NCBI RefSeq assembly: GCF_003025595.1
Contig: NZ_PYMI01000002.1
Location: 1-64,000 of the forward strand
From: Photobacterium ganghwense
Lineage (GTDB): Bacteria; Pseudomonadota; Gammaproteobacteria; Enterobacterales; Vibrionaceae
Reading direction: 5' to 3'
DNA length: 64,000 nucleotides
Shown: positions 16,951-25,394 of the stretch, piece by piece
Position numbering within the stretch: position 1 is the first letter of the stretch
How the letters are laid out: each line of letters opens with the position of its first letter
Position numbers and translations under genes: made by a program
Notes under the pieces: generated by a model
Database searches by the model: none
What the model saw: the letters and a program-made list of their open reading frames with translations, nothing else
What the model was told of the DNA's origin: nothing

Positions 16951-17130
16951 CTTACGCCGTAACGCGCAGCCTAATACAAACAGTCAGTACAACAAGCAGC
17001 TAAAACTAGCAGTCTGAAACAGGCTTTTTCAAAAAACAGCTTCCCGCAGACTGAATGACAAAACCCAAATCCCATACCAACGCATAACAGACTTGTGCCA
17101 TCCGGCCTGAAACATTGATGAGGAAAGATC

Positions 17131-18345
17131 ATGCCTGCTAATCACCAGCTATCTACACACCTGTCAGTCGACGAAGCCTTTGCCCTGCTTAAGCGGGGCG
17201 TCGATAGCATTACCCCAGAAGTGGCACTAAAAGAAAAACTCCAGCTGAACCGCCCGTTAATTGTGAAGCTCGGGGCAGATCCGACGGCGCCGGATATTCA
17301 CCTGGGCCACACCGTGATCCTGAATAAGCTCCGCCAGTTTCAGGATCTCGGCCATCAGGTGATTTTCCTGATTGGCGATTTCACCGGCCGGATCGGCGAC
17401 CCATCAGGTAAAAACACAACCCGCCCGCCCCTGACGACCGAACAGGTGATGGCGAATGCCGAAACCTACCAGCAACAGGTCTTCAAAATTCTCGACCCGG
17501 CCAAAACCCAGATTGTGTTCAACTCACAATGGCTATCGAAGCTGGGCGCGGAAGGCATGCTGAAGCTGGCTGCCAGCCAGACTGTCGCCCGAATGATGGA
17601 ACGTGAAGATTTCAAACAGCGCTTTGCCGCAAACCGCTCCATCGGCATTCATGAATTTATTTACCCGCTGCTGCAAGCGCACGATTCAGTAGAACTGAAA
17701 GCTGACATTGAACTGGGCGGCACCGACCAGACGTTCAACCTGCTGATGGGACGTGAACTTCAGAAACAGCAAGGTATGGCACCACAGGTAGTCATTACCA
17801 TGCCGCTGTTGGTCGGTCTGGACGGCGATAAAAAGATGTCGAAATCAGCCCATAACTACATCGGGGTGACAGAATCACCGGATGAAATGTTCGGCAAAAT
17901 CATGTCGATTTCTGACGATTTGATGTGGAATTACTTCGAATTGCTCTCATTCCGCCCAATGGAAGACATTGAACAGCTGAAAGCCGAAATTGCCGAAGGC
18001 CGCAACCCGAAAACCGTTAAAGTGCTGCTGGCAAAAGAAATTGTTGCCCGTTTCCACAGCGATGCTGACGCCGAAGCCGCCGAACAGGCTTTTGAACAGC
18101 GCTTTAAACATCAGGTACTGCCGGACGATCTCGACGTTCTACCCCTGCCGCAAGGTGCCGCCATTCCTAACGTGCTGAAAGACGCCGGATTGGTCAGCTC
18201 AACGTCAGAAGCACTTCGCCTGATCCGTCAGGGTGCAGTAAAAATTGATGGCGAACGCCTCGACGATCCGCAGTTTATCCCGGCCACGGGCAGCGCCATT
18301 TATCAGGTTGGAAAACGCCGTGTAGCCAAAATCGCCTTAAGCTGA
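17131..18345 (+). CDS. tyrS: Tyrosyl-tRNA synthetase
   Basis: A 404-residue class Ic synthetase charging tRNA-Tyr. The ATP motifs HLGH (residues 57-60) and KMSKS (about 234-238) are intact, and the C-terminal 60 residues ([17 protein letters not shown]) form an S4-type RNA-binding domain. The length and the [16 protein letters not shown] start are of the TyrRS2/TyrZ subgroup found in many proteobacteria, not the 424-residue E. coli TyrS type. GAGGAAAG precedes the ATG. It is a single gene with its own hairpin downstream. Confidence 0.95.
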   Translation: MPANHQLSTHLSVDEAFALLKRGVDSITPEVALKEKLQLNRPLIVKLGADPTAPDIHLGHTVILNKLRQFQDLGHQVIFLIGDFTGRIGDPSGKNTTRPPLTTEQVMANAETYQQQVFKILDPAKTQIVFNSQWLSKLGAEGMLKLAASQTVARMMEREDFKQRFAANRSIGIHEFIYPLLQAHDSVELKADIELGGTDQTFNLLMGRELQKQQGMAPQVVITMPLLVGLDGDKKMSKSAHNYIGVTESPDEMFGKIMSISDDLMWNYFELLSFRPMEDIEQLKAEIAEGRNPKTVKVLLAKEIVARFHSDADAEAAEQAFEQRFKHQVLPDDLDVLPLPQGAAIPNVLKDAGLVSSTSEALRLIRQGAVKIDGERLDDPQFIPATGSAIYQVGKRRVAKIALS

Positions 18346-18370
18346 TTGGTCGACTCTGTCTCATCAAACA

Positions 18371-18405
18371 ACCCAACAGGCGCGTGAAAGGCACGCCTGT
18401 TGGGT
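18371..18405 (+). terminator. Terminator-like hairpin after tyrS
   Basis: ACCCAACAGGCG pairs with CGCCTGTTGGGT over a short loop, 25 nt after the tyrS stop. The following tract (TTGTGT) is only weakly U-rich. Confidence 0.65.
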
Positions 18406-18454
18406 TTGTGTAAAAGCCATAAGTTCATTACTGGACAGAAATGTGCCAGTGTTT

Positions 18455-18469
18455 TTGCTAATTTAGCAA
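18455..18469. repeat. 15-nt palindrome, copy 2
   Basis: Identical to the palindrome at 33-47, with partial similarity in the flanks. It sits directly before a decayed coding fragment, where the GC content drops. Confidence 0.55.
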
Positions 18470-18491
18470 ACCACCAATAACTAAACCATCA

Positions 18492-18644
18492 GTAGAAGTT
18501 CAGCTAGAAGGAGATACCTTCAGGTACATATTTGACTGCGCTTTTCTCCCTATGGACGATGCAGAGCTGGATTACGCATTTTTGAATGCCAACCGGAAAG
18601 CCCTTCAGGCGATCTACACAAACAATGAAAATGTCCATGTTTAA
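18492..18644 (+). pseudogene. Remnant of an unidentified coding sequence
   Basis: In one frame this stretch reads 50 codons ending at TAA (18642-18644) with protein-like composition, including LEGDTFRYIFDCAFLPMDDA followed by ELDYAFLNANRKALQ. There is no start codon or ribosome binding site at its 5' end and the frame closes at 18459-18461. It looks like the 3' end of a gene whose front has been lost. The family is not recognised. Confidence 0.4.
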
Positions 18645-18718
18645 CGATAAAAAAGAATAAACATGAACCTTTGGCTATGCTACCGTAAATTCGCTATTTA
18701 ATTTGGTGGAGATAGATA

Positions 18719-18958
18719 ATGAGCGGCAGTTGGGCTGACGTCTTTCCGTATTTTGCTGGAGCTTTAAAGCTTATTGTATTAGGTATTGGAGGCTACTTAG
18801 CTATTAAGTGGCATTTTGATGAAGAGGCAAGGGTGAGGGAAGAACAAGGCGTTGTATTTGATAGGTCAAGCTACATGAAAAAGATGGCAATGATACTAGT
18901 CTTTCTAGTCACCCTAGTGATTCTAGTGATTTATGCCACTAACTGGTTGCTCTACTGA
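18719..18958 (+). CDS. Small two-helix membrane protein
   Basis: A 79-residue protein with GGAG 8 nt before the ATG. Hydrophobic segments lie at about residues 9-28 and 54-77, separated by a charged loop rich in Asp, Glu and Arg. No family is recognised. It stands alone in the AT-rich patch between tyrS and the qnr gene, so it may be a horizontally acquired gene. No function can be assigned. Confidence 0.55.
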   Translation: MSGSWADVFPYFAGALKLIVLGIGGYLAIKWHFDEEARVREEQGVVFDRSSYMKKMAMILVFLVTLVILVIYATNWLLY

Positions 18959-19105
18959 CGGGCTTTGCTGTTACGAACGATGTTTGGCGATTTCCAATTG
19001 AATAGCCATTTAATCAGTAGACACTTCGTATCATTACTAAAATTTGAGTACAGTCGAACTCTTATATGTATATTGCACCTGTTCGAAATACATAATGGGG
19101 TATAA

Positions 19106-19172
19106 ACGTGCTAGCGATGACTCGGCTGGCACGTCTCTGGACAAAAGTGAGCTAGAGGCATTGCTCTAGCTC
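19106..19172. other. Two consecutive stable hairpins in a gene-less gap
   Basis: The first hairpin is ACGTGCTAGC/GCTGGCACGT (19106-19134, 10 bp with one G:U, 9-nt loop). The second is GAGCTAGAG/CTCTAGCTC (19149-19172, 9 bp, 6-nt loop). They fall in the 294-nt gap between the small membrane protein and the qnr gene. No long U-run follows either. They could be part of a small RNA or of the 3' ends of flanking transcripts. Confidence 0.5.
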
Positions 19173-19252
19173 GGGTGATTTAGATTAGAAAATGTATTGA
19201 TGCCGTATATAGTCTATCTAGTATGCTGCCTTCAGCAGGTATTCATAAGCAT

Positions 19253-19909
19253 CTAGTCAGGAAAAACAACAATACCCAGCGCTTCGAGAAGCTGTTCTTG
19301 CTGCCAAGCCGCAATTTTGATACCTGATGTATCGACTTTGCGGGGATCTAAACCGTCGAGTTCGGCGTGGCATAAATTGGCACCCTGTAGGCTAAATTGC
19401 CCCCAGACATCTTCGGAAAAAACACCTCGACTTAAGTCTGACTCTTTCAGTGATGCACCCGTTAGGTGAGTTCCTATCCAGCGATTTTCAAACAACTCAC
19501 ATTTTTCTAAACAAACCCTCTCCATATTGGCATAGGAAAGGTTAGATCCAGTAATAAAGACTGAGCAAAAGTACATACGATTACTCACTTGATTGGCAAA
19601 GTTTGCTCGGGAAAAGTTGGCACCTTTTAAATCACACTCACGTAACTCAATACCGTAGCAATTGGCGTTACTGAAGTTTGCCATCGCAAGTTGGCATTGT
19701 TGGAAACTTGCATCGCGAAGATCTGCGACATCAAAGTGGCAGCCTTCGATATCACCCTGTTCAATGAACTTGCAGTTAACGAATGTCGTATCGCGCAAGT
19801 TAGCACGTCGAAAGTCGCAGCGAATGAAAGTGCAAGCAGTGAACGTGAGAGCACTTAAGTCTTTATGTGAAAAGTTGTGGTACCGATATGTATGATTGTA
19901 GGTTTCCAT
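19253..19909 (-). CDS. qnrS: QnrS-type pentapeptide repeat protein
   Basis: A 218-residue pentapeptide repeat protein, the exact length of QnrS1. From memory of QnrS1 it differs at roughly 15 positions, which needs checking. Almost the whole chain is A(D/N)LXX-type pentapeptides (CDFRRANLRDTTF, CDLKGANFSRANF), broken by a Gly residue near the middle and ending in the ALGIVV tail, giving a DNA-mimicking right-handed beta helix that protects gyrase and topoisomerase IV from quinolones. The start METYNHTYR has AAGGAG 5 nt upstream. It lies on what looks like chromosomal sequence with no integron, IS or plasmid gene beside it, so it may be an intrinsic homologue close to the source of plasmid qnrS. 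Confidence 0.93.
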   Translation of the reverse strand: METYNHTYRYHNFSHKDLSALTFTACTFIRCDFRRANLRDTTFVNCKFIEQGDIEGCHFDVADLRDASFQQCQLAMANFSNANCYGIELRECDLKGANFSRANFANQVSNRMYFCSVFITGSNLSYANMERVCLEKCELFENRWIGTHLTGASLKESDLSRGVFSEDVWGQFSLQGANLCHAELDGLDPRKVDTSGIKIAAWQQEQLLEALGIVVFPD

Positions 19910-20573
19910 GAGGGCTCCTTGCTGAACTGAAAGCAAGACTACCATTATGCTTATGCGAAGACATTAAAATAAAATCCTATAAAATCAATATATTAAAACC
20001 CCTCAATTTGCCTGTTTTAAGGGGTCAAATTGGTACGTAGCGCGCCTATCGCTATGGCCTTAATACGCGGCGCTGTTGAAAAAAGTTATTAGCTTTACAT
20101 TGGGGTAGGCGAGCTGTGCTTTATTAGGTGGCGTTGGCCGCAGTTTCTTTTTTATCTTTTGTGAATCTTCATCTAGAAACTCGACAGCCCCAAGTTCAGG
20201 TTAAGAAAGGTATGGCAAAGATTGGTTTACATATTGCAACTGATCTTTAGTTCTAAATAGCTTTGGGGCAAATTCGTGTTACCAATGGCGTCAGTCGTGA
20301 CTCTGCACGCATGACCAAAAGTATGGAAAAACTCTATATACGTGGCCAGTTTTAGTTAATCACTACAAGATGTTTGGAACATCTTGACCAGAATAGTGGC
20401 CCCTAACTGGCTTAAGGTTTTAGCTTGGGTTTATCTTGGTAGGGTCATAGGGGGCGGTGTGTGTCTTGATTCTAAAAGCCGACCAGATTTCAGCGTGGTT
20501 TGATAGGTATCTACTGAAGAAAGACAAAGAGTAGACGTGATTGTGAAGCTCTAATATCGGTCTTTAGCATGAT
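19910..20573. other. Gene-less AT-rich stretch with coding debris
   Basis: Apart from the qnr promoter region, this 660-nt stretch has no ORF with a ribosome binding site. Two short protein-like frames end at 20248-20250 (…MAKIGLHIATDL) and 20354-20356 (…MTKSMEKLYIRGQF), both interrupted upstream by stops. They look like debris of old genes. No LexA-type box was found before the qnr gene. Confidence 0.4.
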
Positions 20574-20611
20574 AAAAGCGAGTAGCCAAATAAAATGGTT
20601 CTCGCTTTTTT
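20574..20611. terminator. Bidirectional terminator beyond yehS
   Basis: AAAAGCGAG and CTCGCTTTT, with CCA/TGG inside, make an imperfect hairpin flanked by A and T runs on both sides. It would end the minus-strand yehS transcript 32 nt after its stop. Confidence 0.8.
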
Positions 20612-20643
20612 AATCAATTACCACGTTCGATTCGAGATAAAAA

Positions 20644-21123
20644 TTACCCAGTAAACTCTTCAGAATCGGGACGATTGGTAAACTGCACACCATTTAAGAA
20701 GTCGCACAGCAGTTGGTCTTCACACTGTTTGTAGTTTTTGTTGTTTGGCTTGCGGAAATACGCACCAATTTCGTATTTACTTAAACTAATACCAACCACT
20801 TCTAATACGTCCAACACATCTTCTGCTTTCATGTCTAGCGCAATGCGCAGCTTCATGAGAATCATGTTGTTGGTCAACGTGACTTCTGGCTTAGGTTGCT
20901 CGCCGTCTTTTTTTCCTCTCTTGAGGTTAATAAAGCCATTTAAGAATACCGCTAACTCTTGATCCTTCATCTTAACGCAAGATTTGTCGCTTTCATCTTT
21001 TAACCAGTTTGCCACTTTATCGTGAGCCACAGTGACTTCGGCCTGCCAGAAAGCTTTCATTATCTGCGCGTTTTTAAGGTTTAACGCGTGTTGGATACGA
21101 CGTAAAATTTCGTTGTTAGTCAC
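20644..21123 (-). CDS. yehS: DUF1456 family protein (YehS)
   Basis: A 159-residue protein made of two similar DUF1456 repeats: NNEILRRIQHALNLKNAQIMK near residue 3 and NNMILMKLRIALDMKAEDVLD near residue 85, each followed by an LxKYEIGAYFRKPNNKNYKxCxDQxL-like half, diagnostic of YehS. The start is a GTG with AGGA 7 nt upstream. The protein is widespread in gammaproteobacteria; its role is unknown. Its base composition fits the AT-rich patch around it. Confidence 0.88.
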   Translation of the reverse strand: MTNNEILRRIQHALNLKNAQIMKAFWQAEVTVAHDKVANWLKDESDKSCVKMKDQELAVFLNGFINLKRGKKDGEQPKPEVTLTNNMILMKLRIALDMKAEDVLDVLEVVGISLSKYEIGAYFRKPNNKNYKQCEDQLLCDFLNGVQFTNRPDSEEFTG

Positions 21124-22031
21124 TAGGGATTCCTAAAATGAGTTCTAAGGGTGAATAAAAATCCATCAATGACATGCGATCTGTGGGTGTCTTTATTCAA
21201 TAGCGTAGTTGACGGTGACTCTAACAGAGAACACGTTTCTTCGGTAGGTTAAAAAATAGAAATAAGACGGCCTATTCGAACTAGTTGGCTAAGTTGGTAA
21301 GACCCCACTTTCATAGACACTATGCTGATTAGAAGAAGTAGGTCAAACCACCTCACTGTTATTTGTGAGGTAGAAGGTTACTGGCAAGGAATGGGGCATA
21401 AATGAGTTAAACATTATCAATTATAAACTTCATTTATGTCTTCTTACGTTCCCCTCTCCTCATCTTAAAAAAGCCCGCAGCTAAACCAGAGTTCTATCAA
21501 GAACTCCATCAATCACAACTCCCATCACTTAATAAAATTCTTTTCTTAAGATTTCTTCAGCCCCTACGACCAGAGTAAAAATTACACGGTAAAAGCCCCA
21601 CAACGTGAAGAATATTTGGTTGAATACGCATTACACTTTAGAGATTTTTAAATATTTAAAACAAAATTTTAGACAAATACTCTTTATAAGAACACTTCAT
21701 ATCCTGTCATGTGCATAGAAAAGACAAAGATTTCCGACATTAATCGCACCAATTTGTCAGTACTGGCAATCATTCGCTGAACACAAGCTGACAACGAGTT
21801 TAAAACCCGATACGGCAAGTTTTCGGGACATCTTTCTGTCGTATCCAGTCGCAACATAAACAAACAAAACACTGATAAATAAGAAAATAAATCATGTTTC
21901 TTAATCACTGATTTCTCTTTTTATTTTACAGCCCAACACTGCCAGCGTTGTCGGTGATGAGCCAAGTGTCCGTAATCAATAAATAATCCGGTTTATGAGA
22001 ATTTTACTTTTTTCTTTGGCAGATTTTCTTT
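21124..22031. other. Long gene-less AT-rich region before the hemolysin-family operon
   Basis: Almost 900 nt without a convincing gene. A 74-codon minus frame at 21684-21908 has no recognisable product and no good ribosome binding site. The last 100 nt should hold the promoter of the operon starting at 22095. Confidence 0.5.
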
Positions 22032-22048
22032 CTTAAGGCTTTCTTAAG
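22032..22048 (+). promoter_or_regulatory. PmrA/QseB-type direct repeat (CTTAAG-N5-CTTAAG)
   Basis: Two perfect CTTAAG hexamers with exactly 5 nt between them, 47 nt before the first gene of the operon. This is the half-site spacing of PmrA-type response regulators (one helical turn per half-site). The operon encodes a regulator of that class at 26894, so autoregulation is the natural reading. Confidence 0.75.
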
Positions 22049-22094
22049 TTTTTCTCTCTAAGTTAGCAGTAACACCGCTTTCAGGGGAAAAGCC

Positions 22095-22748
22095 ATGAGC
22101 AAGACACTTCAGCTTCGCGTGATTGACCGTCAACATCCGGAGCGCTCAAAAGTAGAAGAACACATTGCGCAACGTTACGAGAAAGCGTTTCATGCCCAGC
22201 TGTCAGAATTTATGCCGGTGTTGCTTGCAGTATATGGCGAACACGATGAGCTGCTGTCAGCCTGTGGCTTTCGGGTTGCCAGTGAAGAACCATTGTTTCT
22301 GGAACAATACCTGACGAAGCCTGCAGACGAACTCATGTCTGATGTTTTCCAACTGCCTGTTGGCCGCCATTCTCTGATTGAGATCGGCCAGCTGGCTTCT
22401 TTTTCTCAGGGCTCTGCCCCACAGCATTTCTTTTTGTTAAGCCAGTACCTGCTGGAACAGGGGTATCAGTGGTGCATTTTCACGGCGACCGACCCGCTAC
22501 ATGCCATGATGCACCGACTGGGACTCACCCCGATTCAGCTCAGCCTCGCCAGTGCCGACCACGTGCCGAACGCTGAAAAAATCTGGGGAAGCTACTACCA
22601 GCATCAGCCTCGGGTGTGCGGCGGCCAACTGCTGGCCGGTTACCAGCAACTCGCCAAGCGTTTCATGCGACTTCAGTCGTTGGCACAGGCGAGTTCAGGT
22701 GACATGTCTTCCGGCCATGCCGAGCCACCCCAACAGGCGCAAATGTGA
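22095..22748 (+). CDS. Thermostable hemolysin family protein
   Basis: A 217-residue protein of the family named after the Vibrio thermostable hemolysin (delta-VPH). It shows the typical blocks LSEFMPVLLAVYGEHDELLSACGFRVA (residues 38-64), LFLEQYL and RHSLIEIGQLAS, and the late GLTPIQLSLA segment. The family has a GNAT-like look, and hemolysis was an effect seen on overexpression, so an acyltransferase-like role is possible; this is inference. No signal peptide is visible. It is first in a six-gene operon with an acyl-adenylating enzyme, an SDR and a two-component system, which suggests lipid or acyl metabolism and not a secreted toxin. Confidence 0.85.
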   Translation: MSKTLQLRVIDRQHPERSKVEEHIAQRYEKAFHAQLSEFMPVLLAVYGEHDELLSACGFRVASEEPLFLEQYLTKPADELMSDVFQLPVGRHSLIEIGQLASFSQGSAPQHFFLLSQYLLEQGYQWCIFTATDPLHAMMHRLGLTPIQLSLASADHVPNAEKIWGSYYQHQPRVCGGQLLAGYQQLAKRFMRLQSLAQASSGDMSSGHAEPPQQAQM

Positions 22749-22862
22749 ACCTGATACAGATGCCGACAGCTACAACGCAATAAATGCACGGCAATTAACA
22801 ACAAATTCATCACCACAGGCAGGGAAGCCACCCTCCGGCTATCTGTACTAAAGGGGAATCGG

Positions 22863-25394
22863 ATGCACAATATTCAGCCAGCAACACTACCAGCCACCGT
22901 TCTGGCTGCCATTGAGAATCAGGTCAGACTGGCTCCTCATTCACCGGCGATCGTAGGCAATGTGAACGCTCAGCCACCCGGTGAAAGGGTCAGCCTGACC
23001 TACCAACAACTGTCCCAGGCGGTCAATACCGCTCGCGATGCCTTGCTTGCCTTTGGTGGCAGGCGGCTCGCGCTTCGTGCCGAAAACGGCCTGGAGTGGG
23101 CTATCGCGGATCTGGCGGCAATGGCTGCCGGACTGGTTCTTGTGCCGGTACCGCTGTTTTTCAGTCCGAGCCAGGTTGATCACCTGCTACAGGAAGCCGA
23201 CATTGACACCCTGTGGGGACACTGGCCGTCTGACCTGCTGAATACCCTTAGCGGAGCCGCAGGCAAACACGTACGCAATGAAAAAGTAACCACTGAAAAA
23301 GTAACCAGTGCAAAATCCAGCAATGACATAGACAGAGAAGTGAACGCCGAGGCAGCCAAAACGGCGGAATACCCAGCCATCGCGGGATTAACGGTGCGCC
23401 GCTACGTTGCTCAGCCCAATACTGGCAACTCAAGCCCTGACAAAAGCCAGGACAATGTGGCACTGCCTGAGGGTACAGCAAAAATCACGTTTACCTCCGG
23501 CTCGACCGGGCACCCCAAAGGGGTTTGCCTAAGTCAGGCGCATCTGGATAAAACCAGCCATACGCTGGCTTCACAACTGGTACTGGCCGCAAACGGGGAT
23601 ACCGCAGCCCTGCCGCAACACCACATGGTGCTGCTGCCGCTGACCACTCTGCTGGAAAATATCACCGGTTTGTATGTCCCGCTGATGATGGGGATTCCGA
23701 CCACGATTCTGCACGGCAGCCAGCTTGGCCTGAACGGCTCAAGCCAGTTTGATATCCGTCAGTTTGCAGCCGCCCTGTTCGAGTTGCAGCCGCAGAGTCT
23801 GGTGATCACACCAGCCTTATTGGGTGCCCTGTGCCATCTGGCCGCGGCCTCACCCTCGGTTGCCAAACCGCTGAAGTTCGTCGCCGTCGGAGGCGCACGG
23901 GTTTCAGAGAAATTGCTGATGCAGGCACACCATTTGGGTATTCCGGCTTTCGAGGGATACGGTCTGTCAGAATGCGGTTCCGTGGTCAGCCTGAATACGC
24001 CTAGGTATAACCGACCAGGGTGCAGCGGTATGCCGTTGCCTCATTGCCGGGTCAGCATCAGCGACGACGGCGAAGTAGTAGTACACCACGCCGGGATGCT
24101 TGGCTATGCAGGTACCGATCCGTCTTCACATCATCCCGACACCATTCATACCGGTGATCTGGGTTATTTAGACGATGACGGCTTTCTGCATATCACCGGC
24201 CGCCGGAAAAATGTGCTGATCACCAGCTTCGGCCGCAACATTTCTCCGGAATGGGTCGAATCAGAAGCTCAGCCTTATCCGGCGTTGCAACAAATGTTGG
24301 TTGCCGGTGATGGCATGGAGCGCCTGATCGCCATCGTCGGCTTACCCGCCGTTCAGAGGCTTCATACAACCGATCTGCAGCACAACACGACATCGCAGGA
24401 TGAAGATGCGCGTCAGATTCAGGCACAAGCCGTTATCACCGCCATCGAAGCACTTAACAGCCAGCTACCTGATTATGCCCGTCTGGGGGCTGTGATTCTG
24501 ACCGACGATTTCCGCCAGTCCCCAGACTTATTTACCGCCAATGGCCGTCCGAAACGCCAGGCTTTCCATGACCGTTTTCAGCATGTTCTGGCCGAATTAG
24601 CCACCGAGCAGGTCAACCTGACACACGATTTTCAGCCCATTGTGAAATGGCAGCTCAACAAGGATACGACTATGACCAACGAAACCGCTTTCTTTGACCA
24701 GCTGGTGCAACACACCCAGCCTGCCCGCGACACCATGTATCGTGCGCCGGTCTTTGCTGCCTGCGCGCAGGGAAATGTCACCCTTAACACGTATACCGCG
24801 TTTCTAACTCAGGCATACCATCACGTAAAACACACAGTCCCACTGCTGATGGCCTGCGGCTCCCGATTGCCGGAACGCTATGAATGGCTGCGTCAGGCCA
24901 TCGGTGAATATATTGAAGAGGAAAAAGGCCACCATGAGTGGATCCTCAACGACCTGACGGCCTGCGGTGCTGACGCCGATGCCGTTCGTGCCAATCAGGG
25001 CAAAGGCCGGGTCGGCAGCGATATTGAACTAATGGTCGCATACCTGTATCACCAGATTGACCGCTGCAACCCGCTGGCTTTCTTCGGCATGGTGTGGGTA
25101 CTGGAAGGCACCAGTGTGGCCTCCGGCGGTGAAATGGCAGCGATGATCCAGAAAACCCTGAACCTGCCTAACAGCGCTATGAGCTACCTGATTTCTCACA
25201 GCTCGCTCGATCAGGAGCACATTCAGCTGTTTGAAGGGCTGATGAACCGCATTACGGATCCGGCTGACCAGCAAGCCATTCTTGACGGTGCCGACATGGT
25301 TTACCGCCTGTACGGGCAGATGCTGCACAACTTGCCAATTAGTGACAATAGCGCTGAGCAGGCCACCCAAGATACGCAGGGAGCATGTGCATGA
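22863..25394 (+). CDS. Acyl-adenylating enzyme fused to a diiron oxidase-like domain
   Basis: An 843-residue protein. Residues 1 to about 600 are an ANL-superfamily AMP-binding enzyme with the P-loop TFTSGSTGHPKG (about 208-219), YGLSECGS (about 366), TGDLG (about 431) and GRRKN (about 446). Residues 604-843 are a heme-oxygenase-like (TenA/UndA-type) domain with candidate metal ligands in EEEKGHHEW (about 684-692), WVLEGTS (about 745) and LDQEHIQLF (about 783). The domains meet at Met604, which has its own AAGGA 7 nt upstream (ATG 24672). The first domain probably activates a fatty or other acid and the second may oxidise it. A 15-nt in-frame duplication at 23280-23309 gives a low-complexity Lys/Thr/Glu insert. 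Confidence 0.85.
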   Translation: MHNIQPATLPATVLAAIENQVRLAPHSPAIVGNVNAQPPGERVSLTYQQLSQAVNTARDALLAFGGRRLALRAENGLEWAIADLAAMAAGLVLVPVPLFFSPSQVDHLLQEADIDTLWGHWPSDLLNTLSGAAGKHVRNEKVTTEKVTSAKSSNDIDREVNAEAAKTAEYPAIAGLTVRRYVAQPNTGNSSPDKSQDNVALPEGTAKITFTSGSTGHPKGVCLSQAHLDKTSHTLASQLVLAANGDTAALPQHHMVLLPLTTLLENITGLYVPLMMGIPTTILHGSQLGLNGSSQFDIRQFAAALFELQPQSLVITPALLGALCHLAAASPSVAKPLKFVAVGGARVSEKLLMQAHHLGIPAFEGYGLSECGSVVSLNTPRYNRPGCSGMPLPHCRVSISDDGEVVVHHAGMLGYAGTDPSSHHPDTIHTGDLGYLDDDGFLHITGRRKNVLITSFGRNISPEWVESEAQPYPALQQMLVAGDGMERLIAIVGLPAVQRLHTTDLQHNTTSQDEDARQIQAQAVITAIEALNSQLPDYARLGAVILTDDFRQSPDLFTANGRPKRQAFHDRFQHVLAELATEQVNLTHDFQPIVKWQLNKDTTMTNETAFFDQLVQHTQPARDTMYRAPVFAACAQGNVTLNTYTAFLTQAYHHVKHTVPLLMACGSRLPERYEWLRQAIGEYIEEEKGHHEWILNDLTACGADADAVRANQGKGRVGSDIELMVAYLYHQIDRCNPLAFFGMVWVLEGTSVASGGEMAAMIQKTLNLPNSAMSYLISHSSLDQEHIQLFEGLMNRITDPADQQAILDGADMVYRLYGQMLHNLPISDNSAEQATQDTQGACA
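24672..25394 (+). other. Internal ribosome binding site and start for the diiron domain
   Basis: AAGGATACGACTATG, with AAGGA 7 nt before an in-frame ATG, lies exactly at the boundary between the adenylation and heme-oxygenase-like domains. The C-terminal 240 residues could be made both as part of the fusion and alone. That is what a recent loss of the stop codon between two coupled genes would leave. Confidence 0.6.

Noticed and set aside
19910..20040. LexA box controlling the qnr gene
   Set aside because: No CTGT-N8-ACAG element was found upstream; SOS control is known for qnrB and qnrD but not shown here.
21684..21908. 74-codon minus-strand ORF before the hemolysin-family operon
   Set aside because: No clear start context or recognisable product; probably chance in AT-rich DNA.
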